From Advenella kashmirensis WT001 (GTDB taxonomy: Bacteria; Pseudomonadota; Gammaproteobacteria; Burkholderiales; Burkholderiaceae_B): a stretch of DNA of 64,000 nucleotides. The stretch spans positions 1,860,001 through 1,924,000 of the forward strand of contig NC_017964.1 of NCBI RefSeq assembly GCF_000219915.2. Direction: 5' to 3'. A program made the translations under genes and the position numbers. Numbering within the stretch: the stretch's first letter is position 1; each line of letters opens with the position of its first letter. Shown here one piece after another: positions 9,314 to 19,414 of this stretch. The notes beneath the pieces are model-generated. The model did not search any database. It saw only the letters and a program-made list of their open reading frames with translations, and was not told the DNA's origin.

Positions 9314-10512
9314 TTACAGCACGGCAGCAATCGCCTTTACCACGCTGTCAATGTTACGACTATTGAGCGCAGCGACGCAGATACGTCCGCTGTTGACCGC
9401 GTATATGCCGTGCTCATTGCGCAGGCGCTCCACCTGCTCTTTGGTCAGGCCTGAATAGGAGAACATACCGCGCTGGGACATGACGAAACTGAAGTCCTGT
9501 TTGACGCCGGCGGCATTCAGTTTGTCTGTGAGCTGCTTGCGCATGTCGCGAATGCGCTCGCGCATTTGCGCCAGTTCGCTTTCCCATTGGGCGAACAGTT
9601 CCGGCGTATTCAGAATCTGCGCCACCACCATACCGCCATGAGTAGGAGGGTTGGAATAGTTGGTGCGGATAACCCGCTTGATCTGACTCAGGACGCGTGT
9701 TGCCTCATCCTTGCTGGTTGTTACCACTGTGAGTGCGCCCACACGTTCGCCGTACAGGGAGAAGGATTTGGAGAATGAGGAGCTGATGAACATAGACATA
9801 CCCAGATCAGCAAACAGGCGCACCACGGCAGCGTCTTCCTGCAGGCCTTCGCCAAAACCCTGATAGGCGATGTCCAGGAATGGCACCAGGTTGCGCTCCT
9901 TGACCAGGGTGGCAATTTGTTGCCATTGTTCCAGGCTCGGGTCAACGCCGGTCGGATTGTGGCAGCACGCATGAAGCACGATGATGGACCCTTGCGGCAT
10001 GGCTTTGACCGCGGCCACGAATCCGTCAAAATTCAAGCCGTGAGTGGCCGGGTCATAATAGCTATAGGTTTGTACGTTGAAGCCCGCGCGCTCGAACAAC
10101 GCCCGGTGGTTTTCCCAGCTCGGGTCGCTGATATAAACCGTTGCATCCGGTTGCAGCTGTTTCAGAAATCGGCGCCGATTTTCAGTGCCCCTGTGCCGCC
10201 CAGTGCCTGAAAAGTAAGGGCGCGGCCTTCAGTGATGACATCGGCGTCCTTGCCGAAAAGCAGTTCCTGCGCGCCCTTGTTGTAATTTCCGATGCCTTCA
10301 ATGGGCAGGTAGCCGCGTGCTGCATGCGCCTTCACACGCTGATTTTCGGCTTCCTGAACTGCCTTGAGCAGGGGAATCTTGCCATTATCATCGTAATAAA
10401 CGCCTACACCCAGATTCACCTTGGTATCACGGGTATCGGCGTTGTATTGTTCATTCAGACCCAGAATCGGATCACGGGGGGCGAGCTCGACGGCATTGAA
10501 AAGAGTGGTCAT
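9314..10512 (-). CDS. tyrB: Aromatic amino acid aminotransferase (frameshifted as sequenced)
   Basis: PLP-dependent class I aminotransferase that converts aromatic amino acids (or aspartate) to keto acids using 2-oxoglutarate. About 399 residues after repair, normal for TyrB/AspC. Motifs: MTTLFNAVELAPRDPILGLNE at the start, VNLGVGVYYDDNGKIPLL, LPIEGIGNY, HACCHNPTGVDPS, and SSSFSKSFSLYGERVG, which contains the PLP lysine. The start at 10512 fits the family; a TTG at 10548 is an alternative. The frame breaks at the A run 10166-10168 (plus strand); adding one base reads IGADFLKQLQPDAT. The gene is divergent from uvrB. AspC-like specificity cannot be excluded. Confidence 0.9.
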
Positions 10513-10613
10513 CGTAATAAGAAGAGGTAAGGTTGCAGGGAAGGTCAATTAAAGTGGATAATGAACGATTGTACGCCTAAATCAGTGCCAATTTAACCCT
10601 GGATGCACAATCT

Positions 10614-12635
10614 ATGAGCGAAGCCGGATTTATCGAATTTGCCGACAGCCCGTTTCAGCTATACCAGCCCTACCCGCCAGCAGGGGACCAACCCGCCGCC
10701 ATTGAAGCGCTCACCCAGGGCGTAGAAGATGGCTTGATGTACCAGACGCTGCTTGGTGTCACAGGTTCGGGCAAAACCTTCACCATGGCCAATGTCATCG
10801 CCCGTCTGGGCCGCCCGGCGCTGGTACTGGCTCCCAACAAGACACTGGCCGCCCAGCTGTATTCGGAGTTCCGGGAATTTTTCCCGCGCAATGCGGTGGA
10901 GTATTTTGTCTCTTATTATGATTACTACCAACCCGAAGCCTATGTGCCAACGCGCGATCTGTTCATAGAAAAAGACTCGTCCATCAACGAACATATAGAA
11001 CAGATGCGTCTTTCGGCAACCAAAAGCCTGCTGGAGCGGCGCGACACCATTATTGTCGGTACGGTCTCCTGCATTTACGGTATTGGTAATCCGGGAGATT
11101 ACCACGCCATGGTGCTGGTGTTGCGCACCGGCGATCGCACGCCACGCCAGGAAATTCTTGCGCGTCTGGTGTCCATGCAGTACGAGCGCAATGATATAGA
11201 TTTCACGCGGGGCACGTTCCGTGTACGCGGCGAAGTGATTGACATTTTCCCGGCAGAGAGCGCCGAGCTGGCCGTCCGGCTGAGCCTGTTTGATGACGAG
11301 CTCGAAAGTATTGATCTGTTTGATCCGCTGACCGGCAAAATCCGTCAGCGCGTACCCAGGTTCACCGTTTACCCGAGTTCCCATTATGTGACCCCGCGCG
11401 ATACGGTGTTGCGCGCCATTGAAACCATCAAGGAAGAGCTGCGCGATCGCACCAAATTCTTTGTCGACAATAACCAGCTGGTTGAGGCGCAGCGCATCGA
11501 GCAGCGTACCCGTTTCGACATCGAAATGCTGCAGGAGCTGGGTTTTTGCAAAGGGATCGAAAACTATTCCCGTCATTTATCTGGCGCGGCGCCCGGCGAT
11601 CCACCACCGACACTGATCGATTATCTGCCACAGGACGCCCTTATGTTCTTTGACGAGAGCCATTGGATGATGGGGCAGTTGCGCGCCATGTATCGTGGCG
11701 ACAGATCACGCAAGGAAACCCTGGTGCAGTTCGGCTTTCGTCTGCCATCGGCGATGGACAACCGGCCGCTGAAGATGGAAGAGTTTGAGCAGCGCGTGCG
11801 GCAAAGCGTATTTGTCTCGGCCACGCCTGCGGACTATGAAAATGAACATTCCGACAATATAGTGCGACAGGTGGTGCGACCCACTGGTCTGGTCGACCCG
11901 ATGGTCGAAGTGCGTCCGGCGCTTACCCAGGTGGACGACCTGCTGGGAGAAGCCAAGTTGCGTATCGCGGTTGGCGAGCGGGTGCTGGTCACTACGCTGA
12001 CCAAGCGTATGGCGGAGGACCTGACCGACTATCTGACCGAAAGCGGCATGAAAGTGCGCTATCTGCACTCGGATATCGATACGGTCGAGCGGGTCGAGAT
12101 TATTCGCGATCTGCGTCTGGGCCATTTCGATATTCTGGTGGGTATCAACCTGCTGCGCGAAGGGCTGGATATTCCCGAGGTGTCGCTGGTGGCTATTCTG
12201 GATGCCGACAAAGAAGGTTTCTTGCGTTCGGAACGCAGTCTGATCCAGACCATCGGCCGTGCGGCGCGGAATCTGAATGGACGCGCCATCCTGTATGCCG
12301 ATCGCATTACCGATTCCATGCGACGGGCGATGGAAGAAACCGAAAAGCGGCGCAATCTGCAGATTGCCTTCAATACTGAGCACGGTATTGTGCCGCAAGG
12401 GGTACGCAAATCGGTGCGCGAAATGATCGACGGTGTGATCCAGGATGCCCCCGACGTATTGAGTGCCGAGGACATCCGTCTTGAGTCATTGCTGGTGGAT
12501 GAAAAGGCGCTGGCCAAAGAGATTCGCCGACTGGAAAAACAGATGCAGGATCATGCCCGCAATCTGGAGTTCGAACAGGCAGCGGCGGCCCGGGATCAGT
12601 TAACCCGTCTCAAGGAAATGGTGTTGTTGCGTTGA
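10614..12635 (+). CDS. uvrB: UvrABC excinuclease subunit B
   Basis: Damage-verifying helicase-like subunit of nucleotide excision repair; it receives DNA lesions from UvrA and recruits UvrC. The product has 673 residues, the normal length. Walker A is GVTGSGKT at 48-55. The beta-hairpin [12 protein letters not shown] follows at about 100-112, the DESH Walker B ([11 protein letters not shown]) is near 347, and helicase motif [11 protein letters not shown] is near 545. The C-terminal UvrB/UvrC contact domain ([23 protein letters not shown]) closes the protein. The frame is intact. I find no CTG-N10-CAG box in the 100 bases between tyrB and uvrB, so SOS control is not evident here. Confidence 0.98.
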   Translation: MSEAGFIEFADSPFQLYQPYPPAGDQPAAIEALTQGVEDGLMYQTLLGVTGSGKTFTMANVIARLGRPALVLAPNKTLAAQLYSEFREFFPRNAVEYFVSYYDYYQPEAYVPTRDLFIEKDSSINEHIEQMRLSATKSLLERRDTIIVGTVSCIYGIGNPGDYHAMVLVLRTGDRTPRQEILARLVSMQYERNDIDFTRGTFRVRGEVIDIFPAESAELAVRLSLFDDELESIDLFDPLTGKIRQRVPRFTVYPSSHYVTPRDTVLRAIETIKEELRDRTKFFVDNNQLVEAQRIEQRTRFDIEMLQELGFCKGIENYSRHLSGAAPGDPPPTLIDYLPQDALMFFDESHWMMGQLRAMYRGDRSRKETLVQFGFRLPSAMDNRPLKMEEFEQRVRQSVFVSATPADYENEHSDNIVRQVVRPTGLVDPMVEVRPALTQVDDLLGEAKLRIAVGERVLVTTLTKRMAEDLTDYLTESGMKVRYLHSDIDTVERVEIIRDLRLGHFDILVGINLLREGLDIPEVSLVAILDADKEGFLRSERSLIQTIGRAARNLNGRAILYADRITDSMRRAMEETEKRRNLQIAFNTEHGIVPQGVRKSVREMIDGVIQDAPDVLSAEDIRLESLLVDEKALAKEIRRLEKQMQDHARNLEFEQAAAARDQLTRLKEMVLLR

Positions 12636-12767
12636 TAGTCACAGGCGCAGCAATACCTGCCGATCAACCATAATCAATATTTCATTCGGGTCATGGTGGC
12701 GGTTTAAGCTGCCTCTAAATCAGGTTATGATACAGTCCGTTTTTCAACAAGTTCGATCTGACAAAAA

Positions 12768-13277
12768 ATGCGTGTGAACTCTTTCAGTAAACAATTCATA
12801 GCGCTCATTGCCCTGGTGACGGTTTTGAGTGTCATTATTGTCGGATATATAGAGCAGCAGGTCGTCGAAACTGTTGCGCAGCCGGTTCCCGCAAAGCAGG
12901 AGGCCGAACAAAAGCATAATGAAGCGCTCATCAATTCGCTTACGAATATGACGCAGAGCGTTCGCTTTCCGTTGAATGAGCACGCGATTATGTATACGGG
13001 CTACATTCTGGGGGCGGGATATTCTTCCTATCAGTTTCGGGCCTTCAAGGACCAGAAATTGAAAGTCAATTTGAAGGGAGACGCTTCTATTGATCTGGCG
13101 CTATTTGGTCAGGAAGCCTATTCATTGCAGCGAGATACCGAATATATCATTCCGTCCGAAGGACTGTACGAGCTGCGGGTTCTGTTCAAGACCGACATGG
13201 AATCACGCCAGGAACAGGCTGCCATCGCTCACAAGGCGACGCCGGTGCCTTACACCATCACGATCAATTTGCAGTAA
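12768..13277 (+). CDS. Membrane-anchored or secreted protein of unknown function, beta-sandwich-like
   Basis: A 169-residue protein that I do not recognise with confidence. It starts with a short basic stretch and one hydrophobic segment (FIALIALVTVLSVIIVGYI, residues about 10-28), so it is either anchored in the inner membrane or has an uncleaved signal. A charged helical spacer (about 40-60) precedes a probable all-beta domain: YSSYQFRAFKDQKLKVNLKG, IDLALFG, EYIIPSEGLYELRVLF and YTITINLQ. The alternation resembles PPC or lysozyme-inhibitor (PliG/PliI) beta-sandwiches, but this is only a fold-level impression. It has no operon partner; rdgC is convergent. Confidence 0.7.
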   Translation: MRVNSFSKQFIALIALVTVLSVIIVGYIEQQVVETVAQPVPAKQEAEQKHNEALINSLTNMTQSVRFPLNEHAIMYTGYILGAGYSSYQFRAFKDQKLKVNLKGDASIDLALFGQEAYSLQRDTEYIIPSEGLYELRVLFKTDMESRQEQAAIAHKATPVPYTITINLQ

Positions 13278-13513
13278 CAGTAAAGCATACGATAGCGCGT
13301 TTGGCGCGTTTGGACCATTAGCGATCGCGGTCTCGTCGGCCTGATAAAAGGGGGGGGCGCGGCGGCAGACTGCGGCTTGCTGCTACTGGTTATAGCAGAT
13401 CCGGTTCGTCAAATTTCCGTGTTGTACATCCTGGCGCGGCAAAATACCCAGGTTGCAAGCTACCTGAGCGGCGGCTGTTTCAATATAAAAACTCGAAAGC
13501 CGAAAGAGGCTGT

Positions 13514-13539
13514 CAAAAAAAGGGGCTTTCGCCCCTTTT
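13514..13539. terminator. Bidirectional hairpin terminator between the 12768 gene and rdgC
   Basis: AAAAGGGGC-TTTC-GCCCCTTTT forms a nine-base-pair stem. On the minus strand it is followed by T7, 33 bases after the rdgC stop; on the plus strand the T tract is T4. It lies between convergent genes. Confidence 0.8.
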
Positions 13540-13572
13540 GTCAAATAGCTGTATTTTGCAATACTGCTATGT

Positions 13573-14477
13573 TTACTTGGCAGTCTGTTTTTCGCCGCCC
13601 AGTGCTTCGACCAGGCGCGCCAGCAGTCCGGCCAGTTCGGCGGTCATCAGCGTCATATCGGCATCGAAACGTTCATCGTCGTCCATGGCCGACATATCCT
13701 GATTCTCTTTGAGGATGTCCAGTGGCGCGATACGTTTGATGATCAGATTGTCACTTAACACAAATGAAATGCGATCCGACCAGGTTAACGCCAGCTTGGT
13801 GCATTGCTTGCCCGACTGGATATGTTTTTGCACGTCTTCCTTTTCGGGACTCTGGCGAACGTAACGAATGGTCGCCTTGTTCTCAGACGATGACTGCAGC
13901 TCTGTATCCTGGTCGATCGTGAACATGGCCGGCGCTTCGTCGGCAAGCAGCCATTCGGTCATGGCGGCAGAGGGCGACTGTTCCGTGTACAGGCTTTTGA
14001 GCGGCAGCGGATCGATAACTTTGGCCAGGGCGCCGATCACTTCGTCGGCCTTGGTCGCCGAGGCGGCATCGATGACCAGCCAATGATTCTGGGTGTCGAT
14101 CCATACGCGGGTATCGCGAAAGATGCTGAATGCCTTGGGCAGCAGGGTATCGGTAACCTGTTCCTTGATTTCACGCATTTGCTTGCGGCCAGGTTTGTAC
14201 CCTTGCTGTTCTTCGATTTCCTGTGCGCGGGCACGGGTAAACTGATTGATGACGGTAGCAGGCAGCAATTTCTTTTCGGTGCGCAGCGACAGCAGGTACT
14301 GGCCGCTAAGGGCATGGGCGAGCATTCCGTTTTCCCGAGCGGGGACCATCCCATGCTGTTCATGTCCGATTTGTTGCCAGGAACAAAAGCGGCTTTTGCC
14401 AGCTTGTCTTCAAGCTCTTCCTGCGTGGGTTTCCAGTCGGCAGCCAGCCGGTAAACGCTCAGATTCTTAAACCACAT
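13573..14477 (-). CDS. rdgC: Recombination-associated protein RdgC (frameshifted as sequenced)
   Basis: Nucleoid-associated, ring-forming DNA-binding protein that limits RecA function. About 301 residues after repair, the family's normal length. It begins [15 protein letters not shown], and contains [30 protein letters not shown] (the family's conserved core, split here into INQFTR and GYKPGRKQM), [23 protein letters not shown] and [17 protein letters not shown]. The frame breaks at the G run 14341-14344 (plus strand); with one more base MGWSPAREN joins [11 protein letters not shown]. It ends in a strong terminator. Location next to recA is fitting but could be coincidental. Confidence 0.93.
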
Positions 14478-14685
14478 ACTTTTACGCCAAAAGCATTTAT
14501 TGTACCGGCTATCGTTGTCGCACATGCGCCAGGCGCTTGCCTTGCCGCCGAAAACTTTACACAGTCATGCAATAGGCTGCGGGCTGCGCAAATGGTGCCG
14601 GGCAACCGGCGCGAGCGCTGGCCGCTTTGCCGGCGGGCTGCTTGCGAACTGTGGCAGAGCGCTTGCCGGTGAGCTGGAAATGGCC

Positions 14686-14711
14686 AAAAAAAACCTGCCC
14701 GGGGGCAGGTT
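14686..14711 (-). terminator. Orphan minus-strand rho-independent terminator
   Basis: Stem AACCTGCC/GGCAGGTT with a four-base loop is followed on the minus strand by T8 (overlapping the stem end). No minus-strand protein gene ends here: rdgC starts 200 bases farther on and recA is on the plus strand. It may end a small RNA transcribed from the recA upstream region. Confidence 0.6.
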
Positions 14712-14721
14712 AATACGGGTT

Positions 14722-14757
14722 TCAGTGCTACGTAAAACTTACGGGGTGTAGCACTGA
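14722..14757. other. Ten-base-pair inverted repeat, possible RNA hairpin
   Basis: TCAGTGCTAC and GTAGCACTGA are perfect complements separated by 16 bases, and the loop itself contains CGTAA-AAC-TTACG. It directly adjoins the orphan terminator at 14686-14711. On the minus strand the two together would form the 3' part of a structured RNA. Confidence 0.5.
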
Positions 14758-14903
14758 CAATGCTGACGAAACTTCAAAAGGGGATTGAAACTTGTCATTT
14801 CGTCACCATCAGGGACGCAATATAATGCGTATGCTCTGACAATGTCCTGAATCGGATTGGTAAAGAACAAACAACTCATAAAAAAATGCAGGCAATATGA
14901 TAA

Positions 14904-14923
14904 TACTGGCTAAATATACAGTA
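14904..14923 (+). promoter_or_regulatory. LexA operator (SOS box) and -10 region of recA
   Basis: TACTGGCTAAATATACAGTA fits the full SOS box TACTG-N10-CAGTA with one deviation (CTGG instead of CTGT). TATAAT at 14922-14927 overlaps its right edge and would serve as the recA -10 box, leaving a leader of roughly 140 bases. Confidence 0.85.
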
Positions 14924-15075
14924 TAATTTAATGCGATAATATCCGATTATCACAATATGTACGAATTCTGTGTTGGATGAAAATACTGTAATTACGGTAT
15001 TCACGACTTTATTCATCCGCAGTTTGGCTATATATTGCGATATCAGGTTTCTCTATTTAGTCACAAGGACCCTCC

Positions 15076-16154
15076 ATGGACGACAAGCAATCCAAAGCCG
15101 CACGCGCCGACCGCGCCAAGGCACTCAGCGCAGCACTCTCTCAAATTGAAAAGCAGTTCGGCAAAGGCTCTGTTATGCGCTACGGCGATAACGAAGTGTC
15201 GCACGACATCCAGGTTGTCTCCACTGGCTCTCTCGGGCTCGACATTGCGCTGGGCGTAGGTGGATTGCCGCGTGGTCGTGTGATCGAAATCTACGGGCCG
15301 GAATCGTCCGGTAAAACCACGCTTACGCTTCAGGTTATTGCTGAAATGCAAAAAATCGGTGGCACCTGCGCGTTTATCGACGCCGAGCATGCGCTCGATG
15401 TGCAATATGCCTCCAAACTGGGCGTAAATCTGGCTGATCTGCTCATTTCCCAGCCCGACACAGGCGAACAGGCATTGGAAATTACTGACGCGCTGGTGCG
15501 CTCCGGATCCGTTGACCTGATTGTTATTGACTCGGTTGCCGCACTGGTGCCTCGCGCAGAAATCGAAGGGGATATGGGCGATAGCCTGCCTGGTTTGCAG
15601 GCGCGTCTCATGAGCCAGGCGCTACGTAAATTGACCGCTTCCATCAAGCGCACCAATTGCATGGTTATCTTCATTAACCAGATTCGAATGAAAATTGGCG
15701 TCATGTTCGGCAGTCCTGAAACCACGACGGGTGGTAATGCGCTTAAATTTTATGCATCGGTTCGACTGGATATTCGTCGTATCGGCTCCATCAAAAAGGG
15801 CGACGAAGTTGTCGGTAATGAAACGCGTGTCAAGGTGGTCAAGAACAAGGTTGCGCCGCCGTTCAAACAGGCGGAGTTCGACATCATGTACGGTGCCGGC
15901 ATTTCACGCGAAGGCGAAATGATCGATCTGGGCGTGCAGGCCGGTGTCGTGGACAAGGCGGGTGCCTGGTATAGCTACAGTGCACGCGTATTGGCCAGGG
16001 TAAGGACAATGTCCGCGACTATCTGAAAGAGCACAAGGAAATGGCTGTGGAAATTGAAAACAAGGTACGCGAGAACATGGGCATTATCGCGCGCGCGCAG
16101 GAATTTGTCGCCGATCCGGAAGACCTTGCTCAAGCCGCGGAAGCTGATGAGTGA
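15076..16154 (+). CDS. recA: RecA recombinase (frameshifted as sequenced)
   Basis: DNA strand-exchange ATPase and co-protease for LexA. Reconstructed length is 359 residues. Motifs: [18 protein letters not shown] at the start, Walker [10 protein letters not shown] near residue 74, [25 protein letters not shown] (Walker B region), [20 protein letters not shown] and [18 protein letters not shown]. The frame breaks at 15982, where AGTGCACG needs a second G; the true C-terminus then reads [24 protein letters not shown] sequence and ends at 16154. The stop overlaps the recX start by eight bases. A LexA box lies at 14904-14923. A real recA mutation is unlikely given the same defect in many other genes. 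Confidence 0.97.
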
Positions 16155-16626
16155 TTTTTCCCAAGGGCAGGGCAGGCGCGGCCCTGGTCGCAGCCTGCTT
16201 GCCCGTGGTATTTCTTATCTCTCCAGGCGTGAACATTCGGAATACGAGCTTAGGAAAAAGCTTGCTCCCCATGCTGAAAGTCCTGCAGAGCTTGACGCGG
16301 TCATGCTGCGCCTGAAGAAAGAAAACTGGCAATCGGACAGTCGTTTTCTACAGGCGACGGCGAATGTCGCTGCGCAAAAATGGGGGGCAATGCGTATTGC
16401 CGCCAAATTGCGGCAACATCATCTTTCTGAAGAGGATGTCAATGCGACCCTTCACAATTTACAGAGCTCCGAATACGAACGCGCCAAAGCTGTCTGGGAA
16501 AAAAAATTCAAGGGAGAGGCATACACCACTCCCCAGGAATATGCCAAACAAATGCGCTTCCTGCTCAGCCGCGGTTTCTCCGCAGATATCGTAAGAAAGA
16601 TTATCCGCGCGCCGTCAGACGACTAA
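16147..16626 (+). CDS. recX: RecX regulator of RecA
   Basis: Cytoplasmic modulator that binds RecA filaments and limits their extension. The 159-residue product has the tandem three-helix repeats of Rec[58 protein letters not shown] and [15 protein letters not shown]. The ATG at 16147 sits inside the end of recA (ATGAGTGA overlap), a standard translational coupling. An upstream in-frame start at 16054 would lie deep in recA and is rejected. Expression presumably follows the LexA-controlled recA promoter. Confidence 0.95.
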   Translation: MSDFSQGQGRRGPGRSLLARGISYLSRREHSEYELRKKLAPHAESPAELDAVMLRLKKENWQSDSRFLQATANVAAQKWGAMRIAAKLRQHHLSEEDVNATLHNLQSSEYERAKAVWEKKFKGEAYTTPQEYAKQMRFLLSRGFSADIVRKIIRAPSDD

Positions 16627-16865
16627 ATCGCATACCCAATGCGCTTCAACAGCCTTCGTTATAACTCCGATCAAATTGTCGCAATCTGGTCGTGACGGTT
16701 GCAAGGCTGAGCTTGCATGGTGACGGCCAACAATGTGATTCAACAGACGTAATCAAACTTCAGCAGTCACACAATCGCATCCAGCCAACGGCACCAGCGG
16801 CATTCCTCGATATGAATACCAACCCCGCATCTTCAGGCACTGTCGAACTGCATTACCTGCTTTGT

Positions 16866-17999
16866 TTAGAGCTTGGGCCGTCGATAACCGCCGGGTACAC
16901 CGTTGGGCGACAGGACAAACTGCCATAGTTGGTTGTCGCGCGCCCGGAATGAACCGGCACAAATGAGCAAGTAGTATCTCCACATGCGATAGAAACGTTC
17001 AGAATACTGCGATGCGTGTTTGTGCCAATGTTTTTCAAAATTGGCATGCCACGCCATGAGCGTTTTGTCGTAATCGGCGCCAAAATTGTGCAGATCTTCA
17101 ATCAGAAACAATCCTTGAGTATGATCAGCCACCTGACCGATCACAGGGATTTCTCCGTTGGGGAAAATATATTTGTGAATCCATGGATCGGGATCGTGAT
17201 CGCGAACTCGTCCGCCAATGGTGTGCATCAGAAATAGTCCGTCTTCTTTCAGATTCCTGCGTGCCGCTTCAAAGTAGGTACGGTAATTCTTGCGCCCCAC
17301 ATGTTCGAACATGCCAAGGCTGACAATGCGATCATATTGGCCGGTCAGGTCACGATAGTCCTGCAATAGAAACTGTACCGGCAGGCCTTCGCACATTTTT
17401 TGTCCGTATTCGGCCTGCTCTTTGGAAATAGTGATGCCGGTGCAATGCGCACCGTAACGTTCAGCGGCAAACCGCATGAAGCTACCCCAGCCACATCCGA
17501 TATCCAGCACGGTCATGCCCGGCTTGAGCCCCATTTTCTGGCATACCAGGTCAAGCTTGGCTTCCTGGGCTTCGTCCAGTGTGCTGGCGTTATCCCAGTA
17601 GCCGCATGTATAGGTCATGCGCGCGTCGAGCATATCCCGAAAAAACTCGTTACCCAGGTCATAGTGCTTTTCGCCTACTTCCCAGGCTTTGGAGCGAGTC
17701 TGGTTATTCACAAAACGGGCACGCAGAATATGCCAGAGGGTGGCGGCGGACCTGACTTTGTCATCAATGCGGTGCCTAAGCAGGCGGGTGATCATTTCAT
17801 CAATCTGGTCGCATTCCCATTGACCGTCCATATAACTTTCACCCAGGCCCATGCTCCCCTGGGCAAGGATGCGGTCTGCTGCTTTGTTATCTGTGAGACG
17901 AAGGTCCCACGGCGCATCTCCATTGATCGTTACACCTGCCATTGCAGCAATTTTGCTCAAGTGATCTAAGGATGCTGAATGTTGACTGCCCACGGCCAT
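16866..17999 (-). CDS. cfa: Cyclopropane-fatty-acyl-phospholipid synthase
   Basis: SAM-dependent enzyme that adds a methylene bridge to unsaturated acyl chains of membrane phospholipids, usually in stationary phase or acid stress. The 377-residue length and sequence are typical. The N-terminal lipid-binding part includes GSMGLGESYMDGQWECDQID. The methyltransferase domain includes HYDLGNEFFRDMLDARMTYTCGYW, the SAM loop VLDIGCGWGSFMRFAA, GMFEHVGRKNY and YIFPNGEIP. The C-terminal SPNGVPGGYRRPKL is fully conserved. AGAGGG precedes the ATG. It is monocistronic. Confidence 0.96.
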   Translation of the reverse strand: MAVGSQHSASLDHLSKIAAMAGVTINGDAPWDLRLTDNKAADRILAQGSMGLGESYMDGQWECDQIDEMITRLLRHRIDDKVRSAATLWHILRARFVNNQTRSKAWEVGEKHYDLGNEFFRDMLDARMTYTCGYWDNASTLDEAQEAKLDLVCQKMGLKPGMTVLDIGCGWGSFMRFAAERYGAHCTGITISKEQAEYGQKMCEGLPVQFLLQDYRDLTGQYDRIVSLGMFEHVGRKNYRTYFEAARRNLKEDGLFLMHTIGGRVRDHDPDPWIHKYIFPNGEIPVIGQVADHTQGLFLIEDLHNFGADYDKTLMAWHANFEKHWHKHASQYSERFYRMWRYYLLICAGSFRARDNQLWQFVLSPNGVPGGYRRPKL

Positions 18000-18188
18000 T
18001 TCCCTCTGCTCCTGTCTTTTGGAAGAATTAAACAGAAAGTATTGCGAAACGCTGCAACATAGAAAAAATTGATGTTTTTGCGCATAGCAATATTTTTTCC
18101 CTAAAGGAAATATATATCCATGGCGCTACGGTTTGCAACCCACAAATACATTTGCGTGTGCATTTAACAACTATAAGAAGCCAATAGG

Positions 18189-19109
18189 TCAGGAAGCCAT
18201 ACGAATGCCAGCAAGGTGCTTGAACGAGATTTCCCTGGCCAGTTCCACAAACGCCTGCACATAGGGGGTCTCTCGGTCTTCCGTGCGAATGGCTGCATAC
18301 AGCGTACGCCAGATACCGGGCGCTTCTCCCAAATGGACAATTTTGAGCCAGTCCTGTGCCTGATACTCAGTGAGTGCCCAATTAGGTAAGGCGGCCACAC
18401 CGCGATTGCTGTTTACTAATTGGATAATCATGGGCGTCAGTTCCGACTTGCGTATAGACGCCGGTTCTACGCCGGCCGGATCCAGGAAGGCTGTGAAGAT
18501 ATCCAGGCGTTCTTCCTCCACGGGGTAGGTAATCAGAACCTGGTTGCTCAGGTCTGTGGGCTTGATAAAGCGCTTGCGGGCCAGTGGATTGTCTGCGGCC
18601 ACCGCCAGTACAAGTTCATATTTAAATAGCGCCACATACTCTACGGATTCATTCGGTACTGGATCCGAGGTGATGACCAGATCCAGATCACCGCGCATCA
18701 GGGCGGGAATGGGAGCGAAGGAAAAGGCAGCGGACAGGTCCAGTGAAATGTCCTGCCATTGCAGCCGAAACGCATCCAGGGTAGGCATCAGCCACTGGAA
18801 ACAGGAGTGGCATTCAATCGCCAGATACAGGCGACCCGTGCTGCCCGCTGCCAGTTTCTGCATTTCGCGCTCGGCGCTGCGGATGCGTGGCAGGACATCA
18901 TCAGCGAGCGTTAGCAGGCGCAATGCCGCGGTAGTGAAGCGAGCGGGGCGCGTGCGGCGATTCAGCAAGTTCAGATTGAGTCTGCTTTCCAGTTCGCGGA
19001 TCTGGTGCGAAAGTGCCGATTGCGTTACCGACAGGCGTTCGGCGGCATCCTGCAAATTGCCTGCTTCGCGGATAGCGGTCAGCGTTTCAAGATGTTTAAT
19101 TTCAATCAT
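18189..19109 (-). CDS. metR: LysR-type regulator MetR
   Basis: Homocysteine-responsive activator of methionine biosynthesis genes, chiefly metE. The 306-residue product has the LysR winged helix at residues 1-65 (IKHLETLTAIREAGNLQDAAERLSVTQSALSHQIRELESRL) and a substrate-binding domain from about 90. AIECHSCFQWLMPTLDAFR and LITSDPVPNESVEY-type motifs are characteristic of MetR rather than other LysR proteins. It is divergent from metE across 305 bases, the classic arrangement, with two MetR-like boxes between them. Confidence 0.94.
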   Translation of the reverse strand: MIEIKHLETLTAIREAGNLQDAAERLSVTQSALSHQIRELESRLNLNLLNRRTRPARFTTAALRLLTLADDVLPRIRSAEREMQKLAAGSTGRLYLAIECHSCFQWLMPTLDAFRLQWQDISLDLSAAFSFAPIPALMRGDLDLVITSDPVPNESVEYVALFKYELVLAVAADNPLARKRFIKPTDLSNQVLITYPVEEERLDIFTAFLDPAGVEPASIRKSELTPMIIQLVNSNRGVAALPNWALTEYQAQDWLKIVHLGEAPGIWRTLYAAIRTEDRETPYVQAFVELAREISFKHLAGIRMAS

Positions 19110-19126
19110 GGTAATTATAGCTTGGG

Positions 19127-19301
19127 TGAGAATTTTTCATTTATGGTTTGAATGGTATCAAGAAAGCTTCAATCTACTGCCATGCGCGACAACATCATTA
19201 GTTATAAGCATATCGGCCGGTGAAATAACTTTAAAAATCAATCAGCTATCTTGAAATATGAATTTTTCTAATATTACATCAATGAATTTGAGCTGTCTTC
19301 A
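19127..19301. promoter_or_regulatory. metR-metE intergenic control region with two MetR-like boxes
   Basis: The MetR consensus is TGAA-N5-TTCA. Two near matches flank the gap: TGAGAATTTTTCA at 19127-19139, close to the metR start, and TGAGCTGTCTTCA at 19289-19301, about 115 bases before metE. Both differ at the same fourth position. Their number and placement fit dual control of the divergent genes; binding itself is inferred. Confidence 0.55.
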
Positions 19302-19414
19302 TTTTCCAAGCGCGGCACAATCTGCCTACTGACTTCATCGGCGCTTATGCGTGGCCACTTCACGCCCTAATACGGAATGAAAGTGGCTGTTGAATATTAT
19401 TAATAGAGATACTT

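Noticed and set aside
10513..10613. SOS box for uvrB
   Set aside because: No CTG-N10-CAG pattern occurs in the interval.
13350..13357. G8 run as a phase-variation tract
   Set aside because: It lies between convergent genes, outside any coding frame or evident promoter.
14500..14751. 83-codon frame between rdgC and recA
   Set aside because: No ribosome site, composition follows GC-rich noise, and it overlaps the orphan terminator.
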